DNA of 64,000 nt from Verrucomicrobiota bacterium (GCA_016199985.1 JACQFQ010000066.1:1-64000), one strand, 5' to 3'; shown: positions 27,771 through 36,829, counted from the stretch's first letter. Made by a program: numbers and translations. Notes: generated by a model from the letters alone, not told the origin.

Positions 27771-28772
27771 GTGAACGGAACACGCGATCGTCGGCTGCCC
27801 TGGCTCCTGGCGATCGCGTTTTTATTTGTCCTTCTCCCATCCGCGGCTCATCCCGCGGAGTCCGCGGAGCGGCGGCCTGTGTTGCTCAAACCGCATGACA
27901 TCATCGGGTTCATCGGGGGCGCGAACATGGTCGGAATCCAGGAGTCCGGGCATTTCGAGGCCCGGGTGCTCGCGCGGTTTCCCGATCATGGACTACGGTT
28001 CCGCAATCTTGCCTGGGAAGGCGACACGGTCTTCGCCCAGCCCCGCGATTTCAACTTCCCCAGCCTGACAAATCTTCTGCGTCGTTTTGATGTCACCTTT
28101 CTCATCGTGGGTTTCGGGCAGGCCGAATGTCTTCAATCCACTCAACACCTGGGTGGATTCCTCGCGGCCTATGACAGGCTTCTCACCGGCCTCCAGCGCC
28201 AGGTTCCGCGCGTCGCGTTGGCGACGCTTTGCCCTTTTGAGAAACCAACCGGCGGATATCCGGACCTGTCGCTCCGAAATCCGGTTGCCCGCTCGTACAG
28301 CCAAGGAATCCGTGAGCTTGCCGCTCGTCGCGGGCTGCCTGTTGTTGATCTCTTTCAAGCTTTGGAGGAGCGCGCGACGGTTGAGAACGCGCCGCGTCTC
28401 ACCGAGAACGGCATGCATCTGACTCCGCGGGGCCAGGCTGTCGTCGCCGCGGTGATGGCGGGGGAGATGGGCGCCGCGGCGCGGGGCGACGCCGATCCGG
28501 CGGACGTCGATGGAAGGGGCGGCTGGACCGGCGCAATGGAATCGCTGCGCCGCGCCGTCGTCGCCAAGAACCGGTTATGGTTTGATTACTGGCGTCCGAT
28601 GAACTGGGCTTTTCTCAATGGCGATCGCACCGAGCAGCCCAGCAGCCGTGATCACTTGAATCCCGGCGTGCGATGGTTTCCGGCGGAGATGGAGAAGTTC
28701 GTTCCGCTCCTCTACCGCGCCGAATCCGACATCGATCGCCTGGCGGCGTCGCTCCATCCGAGTCACCCCTAA
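27771..28772 (+). CDS. Secreted SGNH/GDSL-type hydrolase
   Basis: The 333-residue protein starts at GTG 27771 and has a signal peptide (LPWLLAIAFLFVLLPSAAHPAES). The fold follows the PVC-bacterial SGNH pattern: a first block IIGFIGGANMVGIQESG where the usual catalytic GDS is changed to GGA, an Asn/Gly region (VTFLIVGFGQAE), and a final D-x-x-H-like block (NGMHLTPRGQAVVA) with the catalytic His. Loss of the Ser in block I means hydrolase activity is uncertain. The gene ends one base before the start of the PVC dehydrogenase/cytochrome gene, a pairing that implies one transcript. Members near such cytochrome proteins are often assigned to carbohydrate or ester turnover, but the substrate is unknown. 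Confidence 0.75.
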   Translation: MNGTRDRRLPWLLAIAFLFVLLPSAAHPAESAERRPVLLKPHDIIGFIGGANMVGIQESGHFEARVLARFPDHGLRFRNLAWEGDTVFAQPRDFNFPSLTNLLRRFDVTFLIVGFGQAECLQSTQHLGGFLAAYDRLLTGLQRQVPRVALATLCPFEKPTGGYPDLSLRNPVARSYSQGIRELAARRGLPVVDLFQALEERATVENAPRLTENGMHLTPRGQAVVAAVMAGEMGAAARGDADPADVDGRGGWTGAMESLRRAVVAKNRLWFDYWRPMNWAFLNGDRTEQPSSRDHLNPGVRWFPAEMEKFVPLLYRAESDIDRLAASLHPSHP

Positions 28773-28773
28773 C

Positions 28774-31700
28774 GTGAAGGCGCGCCCTCCATCTTCCACC
28801 CACGCCGCCTGGCTTGCGTTGGCGTTTGTCTCTCTGTCGTGCCTGACGGTCGAGTCGCAGATCGCCAACCCGCCGACAGTCGAGGATCCGGAGCATGAGC
28901 TCGAGACGCTCCGGGTTCTTGATGGCTACGAGGCCAATCTCTTCGCTTCCGAGGCGAATGGAGTCGTGAAGCCCATGCAGATCCGTTTCGACACGAGAGG
29001 TCGCCTTTGGGTCGCGGGCAGCACGGTCTACCCCCAGATCGAGCCAGGTCAGATCCCGAACGACAAGATTGTCGTCCTCGAGGATCTCGACGGCGATGGC
29101 CGGGCCGATCGAACGACGGTCTTCGCTGAGGGCCTGATGATTCCCACAGGGATGGAGCTGGGAGACGGCGGCGTTTACGTGGGACAGGGGACCGAGTTGC
29201 TGCATCTCAAAGACACCGACGGCGATGGCCGCGCCGACGAACGGCGGGTGGTGCTCCGGGGTTTCGGCACCGGAGATTCGCATCAAACCATCAATTCGTT
29301 CACTTGGTCTCCGGGCGGCCAATTGTTCTTCTGCCAGGGCCTCCACGCGTTCTCGCGCGTGGAGACGCCATGGGGGATCGAGAAGCTGCATCAGGCGGGC
29401 GTGTGGCGCTTCCACCCCCGACGGCTGCGCTTGGATCCCTTCCTCGATGAAGCCATGGGCCCCCAGAATCCCTACGGGGTCGTCTTCGATCGGTGGGGGC
29501 AGCCCATTGTCGTCGCCGGCAACGGCGAGGGCGTTTATTTTCTCACGCCAGGGATGACCCGCTCCCATGAGCGATATCCGATGCGGTCGCTCTGGAACAC
29601 GGGGCGCAAATTCGGCGGGGGCGACTTTGTGGAGAACGCGCACTGGCGTCCGGAGCACCAGGGCGAGCTGATCACCGGCAGCTACATCAACAATACTGTG
29701 TCGAGGTTTCGGATCACGGACGAGGGCAGCGGCTTTCGCGTTGAAGATTTGCCGCCGCTCATCACGTCCGCCAATCGCGCCTTCCGCATCGTCGACGCGC
29801 GATTTGGCCCCGACGGGGCGCTGTATCTCTGCGATTGGTACAACCCGATCATCGGACACTACCAGGCCTCGTTTCGTCATCCGGGGCGCGACAAGACGCA
29901 TGGGCGCGTTTGGAGAGTGACCGCGAAGGGACGTCCGCTCACGGCGCGCCCTCGCCTGGACTCGGCCTCTCCGGAAGAACTGCTCAGATTGCTTGGCTCG
30001 CCCGATCGTTGGACGCGTCAGATGGCCAAGCGCAGATTGACGGCTCTCCTGGATGCCATGCCGGAGGAAGCGGGGACGGCTCTGCTCAGTCGTCGCGCGC
30101 GGAACCTCGATCCGCGGCGTGACGGCGAGGCTCATGAGCTTATGGAGCTTCTCGGTGTTTACGAGTCGCTGGAGCGCGTGGACCGCCCGCTGTTGGAGCG
30201 GGCGCTCGTGTCTCCAGCCCCTGAGGCGCGCGCCTACGCGGTCGGGGTTTTGGGGCGATGGGCGGATCGCGTGGCGTCGCCCCTGGATCTGCTTTCCCGA
30301 GCGGTTTTGGATGATCATCCGCGGGTGCGTTTGGAAGCCGTGATCGCGGCAAGCTACGTCGCCGCGCCGGAGGCGTTGCCGGTCGCCCTGCGGTCGATGG
30401 ATCGTCCGAGCGACGAGTTCATCCATTACGCGCTGGGCCAGGCGATTCGCGTTCTCAAGCCGCTTTGGGCGCCAGCGCTTCGTTCCGGCCAGTTGTCGCT
30501 GCGGGATTCCGTCCGGGGCGTGGAGTTTCTCGCTCGCGCGGATCGCAGCGGGGAGACGCTGGGCTTCATCCAGTCGCAGCTGAAGGATCCGGGGCTTGCG
30601 CCCGAGAGCCGCGAAGGGCTGCTGGCGGTCCTCGCGCAGGTTGGCGACGGCGATGATCTGGCGCCGCTCCTGGATCCGGATGTTTTCGATCCAGGAACCA
30701 AACAAGGCCTGGGCGTTTTGGCGCGCGCGCTCGCGAGCGTGATGTCCACCACCGCTCCCCGCTCGATTCACGCAACCCCCGCGTTTGTCGCTCGTTTCGA
30801 AAGTGTCCTGGAGAAGCAGGACCCCGCGATCGTTCCGGCGCTGTTGCGTCTCGCCGGATTCTGGGAGCTGGGTGCGATGCGCGGGCGGGTTCAAGCCGCG
30901 GCGCGCAATAGCCAGGCGACAACGCCTGTTCGCGTCGGGGCGATCCAGGCCCTTGGGCGTCTCGCGAGCACAAACGATCTGCCCTGGATTCGCTCACTGG
31001 CTCTCGAGGACGATTCCCTTTGGCCGGCGGCGATCGAGGCGCTGTCCGCGCTCCGGCTGAGCGACGCGGTGGAGGCGACGGTCGCGTGGATGGCCCGCCG
31101 CCATTCCTCAGCGGAAACCGCCTCGGTGGTGGGCTCGGTGCTCGGGAAGAAGCGCGGCCCCGAGTTGTTGGGAGCCGCTCTGAGAGGAAAACCCATCAAC
31201 GGGGAGGTCGCTGCGGCCGCCCTGAATGTGATGGGCGCCAGCGGTCGCTCAACTCCCGCGCTGGCGCGCTTGCTCGCGGCGTCGGCGGGTTGGGAGATGG
31301 ACCTTTCTCGCTCGGATCCGCGTCAATGGACGGCGCTGGCCCAGCGCGCGCAGGCCCTCGGCAACGGCGCGAGGGGGGCCGTTCTGTTCCAGCGCGCGGA
31401 CCTCAACTGCGTTTCCTGTCACTCGATCCTCGGGAAAGGCGGAACGCTCGGACCCGACCTCGGCGCGTTGGGATCCTCTCAGCCGATGGACTTCATCGTG
31501 GGCGCGGTATTGGATCCTCAGCGCGAGGTGAAGGAAGGATTCATGGCGACGCAGATCACGTTGAAGGATGGCGAGGAGCGCCAGGGCTACGTGGCGCAGG
31601 AGACGTCCGAGGAGATCACGTTGCGCGACGCCCTGCTTCAGAAGGAGATCAGGCTTCGCAAGGCCCAGATTCAGGAGCGTCGCCAGTTGGGGTCGCTCAT

Positions 31701-31788
31701 GCCCTCCGGCCTGACCGATCGCCTATCGACGCAGGAGTTCCTGGATTTGATGAAATACCTGAGCGGGCTGGGCGTCGCGAAATTCTAG
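28774..31788 (+). CDS. PVC-type dehydrogenase with HEAT repeats and C-terminal cytochrome c domain
   Basis: Three parts are visible in 1004 residues. After a signal peptide (AAWLALAFVSLSCLTVESQ) comes a six-bladed propeller of the membrane-bound dehydrogenase type (about 45-390; MQIRFDTRGRLWVAGS, LEDLDGDGRADRTTVFAEGL, DARFGPDGALYLCDWYNP). HEAT-like helical repeats follow (about 400-830). The C-terminal haem domain has C-V-S-C-H (879-883; LNCVSCHSILGKGGTLGPDL) and a later Met (RRQLGSLMPSGL) that could be the second axial ligand. This architecture is characteristic of Planctomycetes and Verrucomicrobia, and the protein is thought to act in the periplasm on sugars or alcohols. GTG 28774 begins one base after the previous stop. 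The electron acceptor and substrate are unknown. Confidence 0.92.
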   Translation: MKARPPSSTHAAWLALAFVSLSCLTVESQIANPPTVEDPEHELETLRVLDGYEANLFASEANGVVKPMQIRFDTRGRLWVAGSTVYPQIEPGQIPNDKIVVLEDLDGDGRADRTTVFAEGLMIPTGMELGDGGVYVGQGTELLHLKDTDGDGRADERRVVLRGFGTGDSHQTINSFTWSPGGQLFFCQGLHAFSRVETPWGIEKLHQAGVWRFHPRRLRLDPFLDEAMGPQNPYGVVFDRWGQPIVVAGNGEGVYFLTPGMTRSHERYPMRSLWNTGRKFGGGDFVENAHWRPEHQGELITGSYINNTVSRFRITDEGSGFRVEDLPPLITSANRAFRIVDARFGPDGALYLCDWYNPIIGHYQASFRHPGRDKTHGRVWRVTAKGRPLTARPRLDSASPEELLRLLGSPDRWTRQMAKRRLTALLDAMPEEAGTALLSRRARNLDPRRDGEAHELMELLGVYESLERVDRPLLERALVSPAPEARAYAVGVLGRWADRVASPLDLLSRAVLDDHPRVRLEAVIAASYVAAPEALPVALRSMDRPSDEFIHYALGQAIRVLKPLWAPALRSGQLSLRDSVRGVEFLARADRSGETLGFIQSQLKDPGLAPESREGLLAVLAQVGDGDDLAPLLDPDVFDPGTKQGLGVLARALASVMSTTAPRSIHATPAFVARFESVLEKQDPAIVPALLRLAGFWELGAMRGRVQAAARNSQATTPVRVGAIQALGRLASTNDLPWIRSLALEDDSLWPAAIEALSALRLSDAVEATVAWMARRHSSAETASVVGSVLGKKRGPELLGAALRGKPINGEVAAAALNVMGASGRSTPALARLLAASAGWEMDLSRSDPRQWTALAQRAQALGNGARGAVLFQRADLNCVSCHSILGKGGTLGPDLGALGSSQPMDFIVGAVLDPQREVKEGFMATQITLKDGEERQGYVAQETSEEITLRDALLQKEIRLRKAQIQERRQLGSLMPSGLTDRLSTQEFLDLMKYLSGLGVAKF

Positions 31789-31817
31789 ACAGCGATCGGG
31801 CCGTCCGGGTCGCGGAA

Positions 31818-33563
31818 TCAGTGCGCCGCTGTGACGACGAGGGTCTGTTCGAGCGTTGTGAGCCCTTCCCTGACCTTGTCGAGCGCCGCCATTCGCAGGG
31901 TTCGCATGCCTTGCTCGATGGCGACTTTGCCGACCTCCATGGCGCTCGCTCTTTGGATGACGAGCTTGCGAATCTCGTCGGAGACAGTCATCACCTCAAT
32001 GATGGCGAGGCGTCCCGCGTAACCGGAGTTGTTGCAGCGGTCGCAGCCGCGGCCTCGATGAAGCGTGACGCCTTCGAAAAAGCCCGGATCGATGTCGAGG
32101 TCTTCAAACATCTTGGCGGGGTAGTCCACCGGTTCCTTGCAGCTCAGGCAGATCCGGCGCATCAATCGCTGCGCGCAGGCAAGCACCACCGCCGATGAAA
32201 TCAGGAACGGCTGGATGCCCATGTCATCAAGACGCGAGATCGCGCCCGGGGCGTCGTTGCAGTGCAGAGTGCTGAGCACCTGGTGGCCTGTGAGCGAGGC
32301 CTCCACGGCGATCTCGGCGGTTTCTGTGTCGCGGATTTCCCCGATCATGATGATGTCCGGGTCCTGGCGCAGGATGGATCGCAACGCGTTGGCGAAGGTG
32401 AGCCCGATCTCCTTTTTCGTGGGGACCTGGTTGATGCCGGGAATCTGGAACTCCACGGGATCCTCGACGGTGATGATGTTGTACTCGGGCTTGTTGAGCT
32501 CGTTGAGCGCGCTGTAGAGCGTCGTGGTTTTTCCCGACCCCGTGGGCCCGGTCACCAGGATCAGGCCGTGCGGGGCGTCCACCGCCGACCTGAAGCGCTT
32601 GAACGTGGCGGGGTCCATCCCGAGCTTGTCAATGCTGCCGGAGAGATTGCTCTTGTCGAGGACGCGCAGCACGCACTTCTCGCCGTGGACGGTGGGCAGA
32701 AAGGACACGCGCAAATCGAAATCCCTCCCGAGCACCTTCACCCGCATGCGGCCGTCCTGGGGCAGCCGGCGCTCGGCGATGTTCAGGCTCGCCATGATCT
32801 TCAACCGCGACAGCAGCGGGGTCTGCATGTTCTTCGGAGGAGGCGTGCGGTCCACCAATGCGCCGTCCGTGCGGTACCGGAGCCGGACCATCTTCTCGAA
32901 CGGCTCGATGTGGATGTCGCTCGCGCGCTCCTTGATGGCCTGGACGAGGATCAAGTTGGCCAGCTTGATGACGGGCGCGTCCTGACCATCCGCCGCGAGC
33001 TTGTCGAGGCTCGACGCGTCTTCCTGCTGCTCTTTGACGGTCTCCAGGTTTTCGGCGTCGGCCTCGAGCTCGGCCTGATGCTCGGCGTCCTTGATGATGT
33101 CCTCCATCGAGGACGTTTGTCCGGAGTCGACCTGGTTGAGCTTGTCCGAGATCGCCTTCTCCGACGCGATCATCGGGGTCACCTCCAGCTTCGTGATGCG
33201 CCGGATGTCGTCGATGGCGAGAACGTTGAGCGGATCCGCCATCGCCAGCATGAGCTTGTTCTCGAGGCGCGCGATGGGGATGACCTTGTGGCTGAGAGCG
33301 ACGTCGCGGGGGACGATGTCCGCGATGTCCGCGGGGATGGCGACGCGCGAAAGATTGATGGGAGCGACGCCCAGCACGCGCCCCATCGACACAGTCATGT
33401 CCTGCTCGCTGACGAGCCCCTTCTCGGCGATCAGCTTGATGAGCCGCGTGCCCTTCTGCTTCTGCTGTTCGAGCAACTCCTCGACCTGCTTCTCATGGAT
33501 CAGCCCGTCCGCGACGAGGGCCTCGGCGATGCGTTCTCCGAATGATTTTGCGAGCGGTGGCAT
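31818..33563 (-). CDS. PilB/GspE-type secretion ATPase
   Basis: This 581-residue hexameric ATPase powers type IV pilus extension or type II secretion at the inner membrane. The N-terminal MshEN/GspE-N domain is about residues 1-150. The motor domain has Walker A (GPTGSGKTTT, about 339), the Asp box (NIITVEDPVEFQIPGINQV), Walker B (DPDIIMIGEIRDTETAEIA), the His box (TGHQVLSTLHCNDA) and a four-Cys zinc site (CLSCKEP then CDRCNNSGYAGR). Only the adjacent MshEN/TPR protein is related; no pilin, GspF/PilC or secretin gene is present within the window. It starts 7 bases after the stop of the upstream MshEN gene, so the two form an operon. Pilus or secretion use cannot be separated here. Confidence 0.93.
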   Translation of the reverse strand: MPPLAKSFGERIAEALVADGLIHEKQVEELLEQQKQKGTRLIKLIAEKGLVSEQDMTVSMGRVLGVAPINLSRVAIPADIADIVPRDVALSHKVIPIARLENKLMLAMADPLNVLAIDDIRRITKLEVTPMIASEKAISDKLNQVDSGQTSSMEDIIKDAEHQAELEADAENLETVKEQQEDASSLDKLAADGQDAPVIKLANLILVQAIKERASDIHIEPFEKMVRLRYRTDGALVDRTPPPKNMQTPLLSRLKIMASLNIAERRLPQDGRMRVKVLGRDFDLRVSFLPTVHGEKCVLRVLDKSNLSGSIDKLGMDPATFKRFRSAVDAPHGLILVTGPTGSGKTTTLYSALNELNKPEYNIITVEDPVEFQIPGINQVPTKKEIGLTFANALRSILRQDPDIIMIGEIRDTETAEIAVEASLTGHQVLSTLHCNDAPGAISRLDDMGIQPFLISSAVVLACAQRLMRRICLSCKEPVDYPAKMFEDLDIDPGFFEGVTLHRGRGCDRCNNSGYAGRLAIIEVMTVSDEIRKLVIQRASAMEVGKVAIEQGMRTLRMAALDKVREGLTTLEQTLVVTAAH

Positions 33564-33570
33564 GGCGTGT

Positions 33571-34401
33571 TCAGCGGAAAATGGATTTCAAGGCCTTGAT
33601 GATGTCAGCGGGCGCCGCGAGGTAGAACTGGTAGCGAGCGGCCGCCTGCGTCTGCTCCAGCTCAAGGGTGGCCTGTTGATTAAAGGGGTTTGCGGTCGCG
33701 ACGAGAATGGTCTTGCTCATGCGATCAAAAGGAAGAATGCACCACCGCCGGCACATCTCAGCGTCGAACTTGCGCGCCGTGTCCGCGTCGGCGTCGTAGC
33801 GGCCCAACGGAATGTAGGCGAGACGCGATTTGTCCAGGAGGACCTTCAGCGATCTCTCGATGGGCAGCATGCTCTTGTCGGCCAGGTTCTGGATGAACGG
33901 ATTGCTGATCACGCCCGCCGGCGCGTCGTAGTCCGGAGGAATCCAACAGAGGTCAAAATCGTTTTGCCCAATGACCTTCCCCTCCACAAAGGCCTTGTGC
34001 AGGCCTTTGGATCCGTCGTCGATGCAGCGCGCCACCTTTCGTCCAGGCGGGGCGCTTTCCGGCGGGGGTTCGTCGACAGCGGGCTCGCTGAGTCCTCGCG
34101 CCTTCGCCTCGATGTCCTGCAAAGCCGCTTGCACCTCGGCGTCGTCCGGCTTGTGTTGCAGCAGACTCTCGTACTCAAGAATCGCGGAGGACAGCTGCCC
34201 GTTGCGGATGTACGCCTCGGCAAGGCGCTTGGAGGTGCCGATCAGGCCTTCCTCGCGGCCGAGCTTCACGTAAGCCTCCTTCAGGATCTCCAACGACTGA
34301 TAGTCCTGGGGCTGGCCTTGCGTGATGACCTCGAACATCTCGATGGTCTGGGTGAGTTGAGCCTCTTCCTCGGCCGATAGTTTGATCAGAGGTAGTCCCA
34401 T
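33571..34401 (-). CDS. TPR plus MshEN-domain protein, partner of the secretion ATPase
   Basis: The 276-residue protein starts at ATG 34401 (MGLPLIKLSAEEEAQLTQTI). The frame continues upstream but through promoter-like and non-conserved sequence, overlapping the small-protein locus. The N-terminal part has TPR-like helices (about 10-90; YQSLEILKEAYVKLGREEGL, AEAYIRNGQLSSAILEYESL). The C-terminal part matches the N-terminal domain of GspE ATPases (about 140-276; NPFIQNLADKSMLPIERSL, CRRWCILPFDRMSKTILVA, DIIKALKSIF). MshEN domains can bind c-di-GMP or link ATPases to the secretion platform. It lies directly before the ATPase gene, so a regulatory or scaffolding role is inferred. No signal peptide is seen, so it is cytoplasmic. 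Confidence 0.85.
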   Translation of the reverse strand: MGLPLIKLSAEEEAQLTQTIEMFEVITQGQPQDYQSLEILKEAYVKLGREEGLIGTSKRLAEAYIRNGQLSSAILEYESLLQHKPDDAEVQAALQDIEAKARGLSEPAVDEPPPESAPPGRKVARCIDDGSKGLHKAFVEGKVIGQNDFDLCWIPPDYDAPAGVISNPFIQNLADKSMLPIERSLKVLLDKSRLAYIPLGRYDADADTARKFDAEMCRRWCILPFDRMSKTILVATANPFNQQATLELEQTQAAARYQFYLAAPADIIKALKSIFR

Positions 34402-34627
34402 GCGATGACAATGCGGAGGGTGTTTGAGGGCACAATCCGGGCGCGTCGGGAGGATTTCCCCCAACAGGCGGTTCCCAGGTCGATCAATATCTGAGCTTTC
34501 ACTAGACCGGGGCAGGGGTAGCAAGGAAAAGGCCATCAGAAAAACCATTGGCACTCTCAGGGATGGCATGATACAACCGCCGTCCGCTTTTTGGGCGGAA
34601 ATCGAAAACTGAACCATCTGAGATTTT

Positions 34628-34783
34628 ATGTCACAGCATCGCAGTCTGCGCGCGGCCGGCACCACCGGCGCCAAGAGAAATGTCCTGAAGCGATACGAGC
34701 GGGTCGAGATCCTGAAGCGACGAGGCCAATGGAAGGCGGGAGACCGCGTCACTGGCTTGCGCAAGACCAAGCCTGACGCCTGA
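34628..34783 (+). CDS. Small basic protein of the Chlamydiae/Verrucomicrobia type (51 aa)
   Basis: The short frame encodes MSQHRSLRAAGTTGAKRNVL followed by KRYERVEILKRRGQWKAGDR. It is Lys/Arg-rich. The R-N-V-L-K-R-[FY]-E-R-V core followed by LK-x-x-G-x-W matches a family of about 50-residue proteins found in Chlamydiae and Verrucomicrobia and suggested to act with rRNA or ribosomes. The start is ATG 34628 and the stop is TGA 34781-34783. A hairpin with a short T-rich tail follows, so it is probably a separate transcription unit. It is a useful lineage marker. The ribosomal role is from family knowledge and is unproven. Confidence 0.85.
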   Translation: MSQHRSLRAAGTTGAKRNVLKRYERVEILKRRGQWKAGDRVTGLRKTKPDA

Positions 34784-34814
34784 TAGCCGCGATCCCAACC
34801 GGTCTTGTCCAGGA

Positions 34815-34845
34815 CGGTCCAGCCTTTCGGGCTGGACTGTTTGCT
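34815..34845 (+). terminator. Intrinsic terminator after the small basic protein gene
   Basis: GTCCAGCC (34817-34824), loop TTTCG and GGCTGGAC (34830-34837) form an 8-bp perfect stem, followed by TGTTTGCTTC. The stem lies 33 bases after the stop codon. The T-run is interrupted, so termination strength is uncertain. Confidence 0.6.
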
Positions 34846-34943
34846 TCTATCCCCCGGCGGAACGCGATCCAACCCCCGCTCCCCGACAAGACCGCGGCGC
34901 GCGCCCAACTCCTGTCACAGGGCACCCCACTTCCCCTCCTCCG

Positions 34944-35657
34944 ATGATGGTTCGACTGCAAAAATTCATGGCTGAGTGCGGCGTGGCTTCCCGACGCGCG
35001 TCGGAGACGCTCATCACCGAGGGCCGGGTGCGGGTGAATGGACAATTAGTCCAGGAGCTAGGCAAAAAAATCCGACCGGGCGAGGACGAGGTGACCGTGG
35101 ACGGCGCCAAGGTCCGAGCAAAAAAGAAGCTCTACATCGCTCTCAACAAGCCCCGTCGCTACCTCTGCACGCGGCAGGATCCTTCGCGGCGTCGCACCGT
35201 GATGGAACTGCTGCCCGCCGAGTGGGACTCGGCTTATCCCGTGGGGCGCCTCGATTACGAGTCCGAGGGTCTGCTCTTCCTGACGAACGATGGGGATTTC
35301 GCCTTGCGCCTCACGCATCCGCGATACGGGGTGACGAAGATTTATGAAGCCATCGTCGATGGTCGCGTGACGCCCCAGATCACGAAGCGGATTGTTCGCG
35401 GCGTGGAGTCGGAAGGCGAGATGATCAAGGCGGTCGCCGCGCGGGTGCTCGACACATCCGAAACCCAGAGCATCGTTCGGGTGGAGCTGAGCGAAGGCAA
35501 GAACCGCGAGGTGCGGCGCTTGTTCTCCGCATGTGGCTTGGAGGTCGAGCAGTTGGTTCGCACTCAAATTGGCCCGATTAAACTCGGCGAATTGCCCTCC
35601 GGCAAATGGCGAACGTTGACAGAACCGGAGATAAAATCTCTACTTCCCCGCACATGA
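34944..35657 (+). CDS. RsuA/RluB-family pseudouridine synthase
   Basis: The enzyme isomerises a uridine to pseudouridine in rRNA. The N-terminal S4 RNA-binding domain is present (LQKFMAECGVASRRASETLI, about residues 4-60). The catalytic domain has the family motif with the key Asp (PVGRLDYESEGLLFLTNDG) and the later block EGKNREVRRLFSACGLEVEQ. The 237-residue length fits RluB/RluE/RsuA; whether it acts on 16S or 23S rRNA cannot be told. ATG 34944 gives MMVRLQ; the second ATG (34947) is equally possible. The stop overlaps the next gene's start by 4 bases (ATGA), coupling it to the SH3-domain protein. Confidence 0.92.
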   Translation: MMVRLQKFMAECGVASRRASETLITEGRVRVNGQLVQELGKKIRPGEDEVTVDGAKVRAKKKLYIALNKPRRYLCTRQDPSRRRTVMELLPAEWDSAYPVGRLDYESEGLLFLTNDGDFALRLTHPRYGVTKIYEAIVDGRVTPQITKRIVRGVESEGEMIKAVAARVLDTSETQSIVRVELSEGKNREVRRLFSACGLEVEQLVRTQIGPIKLGELPSGKWRTLTEPEIKSLLPRT

Positions 35658-36829
35658 AGACCTACTCTTGGTTCACCTTTCTTCTGATCTGCTGCTTGAG
35701 CGCAGGGGCTGCTGAAGCGGCCGAGCCCGGACACAATTCCAAGGGCAAAAAGACCATGTCCAAACCCGCGGCTTCCAAGTCCGCCGGGAAGACGGCCGGA
35801 CTGACTCCCGCCGCGAGCTCCCCGACGCTCGAGTCCGGGCCCGCCGAAGTGACCCAGGAGAAAGTGAACGTGAGGTCGCGTCCCGCGGCCGATAGCGAGG
35901 TGGTCGCGCGCCTCAAGTCCAAGGACACCGTGAACATCCTGGAGGAAGTGACCGCCAAGAAAGCGGGGCCCGGGGAGCCGTCGCGCTGGGCGAAGATCGC
36001 GTGGCCTGAGAGCGCCTCGGTCTGGGTGTTCGCCGATTTCCTGGATCGATCGGCATCGACCGTGAAAGTGGCCAAGCTGAATCTCCGCAGCGGCCCGAGC
36101 GAAAACCACAGCGTGGTGGGCGTGCTCGAGAAGGGCGCCGCGGTGAAGAAGCTCGAGGCGAAAGGCGACTGGTGGAAGATCTCGCCGCCTGAAACCTGCG
36201 TCGCTTATGTGGCCGCGAGCCTGCTTGCGCAGAAGCCGCAGGCGGACAAGGTGGCCGTGGTCCCTCCGACTCCCGCGCCTCCGATCGCCTCCGCCGCTCC
36301 CCGTCGTCCGATCACGCCGCCCATCCCTTTGGCGCGCCCGCTCCCGCCCGCGCCCGTTCCGGCTCCGGTCCCCATTGGGGACAATGGGCTGACCGTTGCG
36401 CCCCTATCACCGCCGCCATCCGTGACGCCTCCCTCTCCGCCGCCCGTAGTTTTCCGCCCGGCGTTCACCGCGCCGCCTTCCATCGCAAGAGCGCCTGAGC
36501 CTGCGAAGTCCTCGTTGCCTCCGCCGGTCCTGACGCGCGAACCGGGGACGCTCGACATCCGTCCCATCCCCGAGACGGCCTTCGTGAAGCGTATCGTCTC
36601 CCGGGAAGGACGCGTTCGTCGCGCCTGGAGCGTTCAAGCTCCCACGCCACTGGTGCTGGAGAACCTGCACAATGGCCGCGTCATGAACTATCTCTACTCC
36701 ACGAGCACAAACCTCAACCTCGGCATGTTCCGAGGCAAGGTCGTGACCGTCACCGGCGAGGAAGCATTGGACGAGCGTTGGCCGCACATCCCCGTTATCC
36801 GTGTTGAGTCTTTGCAAACTCCTCCCTGA
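35654..36829 (+). CDS. Secreted SH3-domain protein with proline-rich linker
   Basis: The signal peptide (FTFLLICCLSAGAAEAAEP) is followed by an Ala/Lys/Ser-rich stretch. Two bacterial SH3 domains are present, each with the NVRSRP or NLRSGP signature (EKVNVRSRPAADSEVVARLK, about 75-135; LNLRSGPSENHSVVGVL, about 140-195). A long Pro/Ala linker (about 200-310) leads to a C-terminal domain of unknown type (RRAWSVQAPTPLVLENLHNG onward). SH3b domains in exported proteins often bind cell-wall peptides. ATG 35654 overlaps the upstream stop. The stop also overlaps the folD start (TGATG), making a three-gene chain with the pseudouridine synthase. Confidence 0.82.
   Translation: MKTYSWFTFLLICCLSAGAAEAAEPGHNSKGKKTMSKPAASKSAGKTAGLTPAASSPTLESGPAEVTQEKVNVRSRPAADSEVVARLKSKDTVNILEEVTAKKAGPGEPSRWAKIAWPESASVWVFADFLDRSASTVKVAKLNLRSGPSENHSVVGVLEKGAAVKKLEAKGDWWKISPPETCVAYVAASLLAQKPQADKVAVVPPTPAPPIASAAPRRPITPPIPLARPLPPAPVPAPVPIGDNGLTVAPLSPPPSVTPPSPPPVVFRPAFTAPPSIARAPEPAKSSLPPPVLTREPGTLDIRPIPETAFVKRIVSREGRVRRAWSVQAPTPLVLENLHNGRVMNYLYSTSTNLNLGMFRGKVVTVTGEEALDERWPHIPVIRVESLQTPP

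Noticed and set aside
28615..30894. A 759-codon - strand frame opposite the PVC cytochrome gene
   Set aside because: The + strand product has a signal peptide, propeller blades and a CVSCH haem site. The - strand translation shows no domain.
34402..34908. An N-terminal extension of the TPR-MshEN protein up to 34908
   Set aside because: The extension crosses the small basic protein gene and its terminator on the opposite strand and has no conserved pattern; ATG 34401 starts the recognisable protein.
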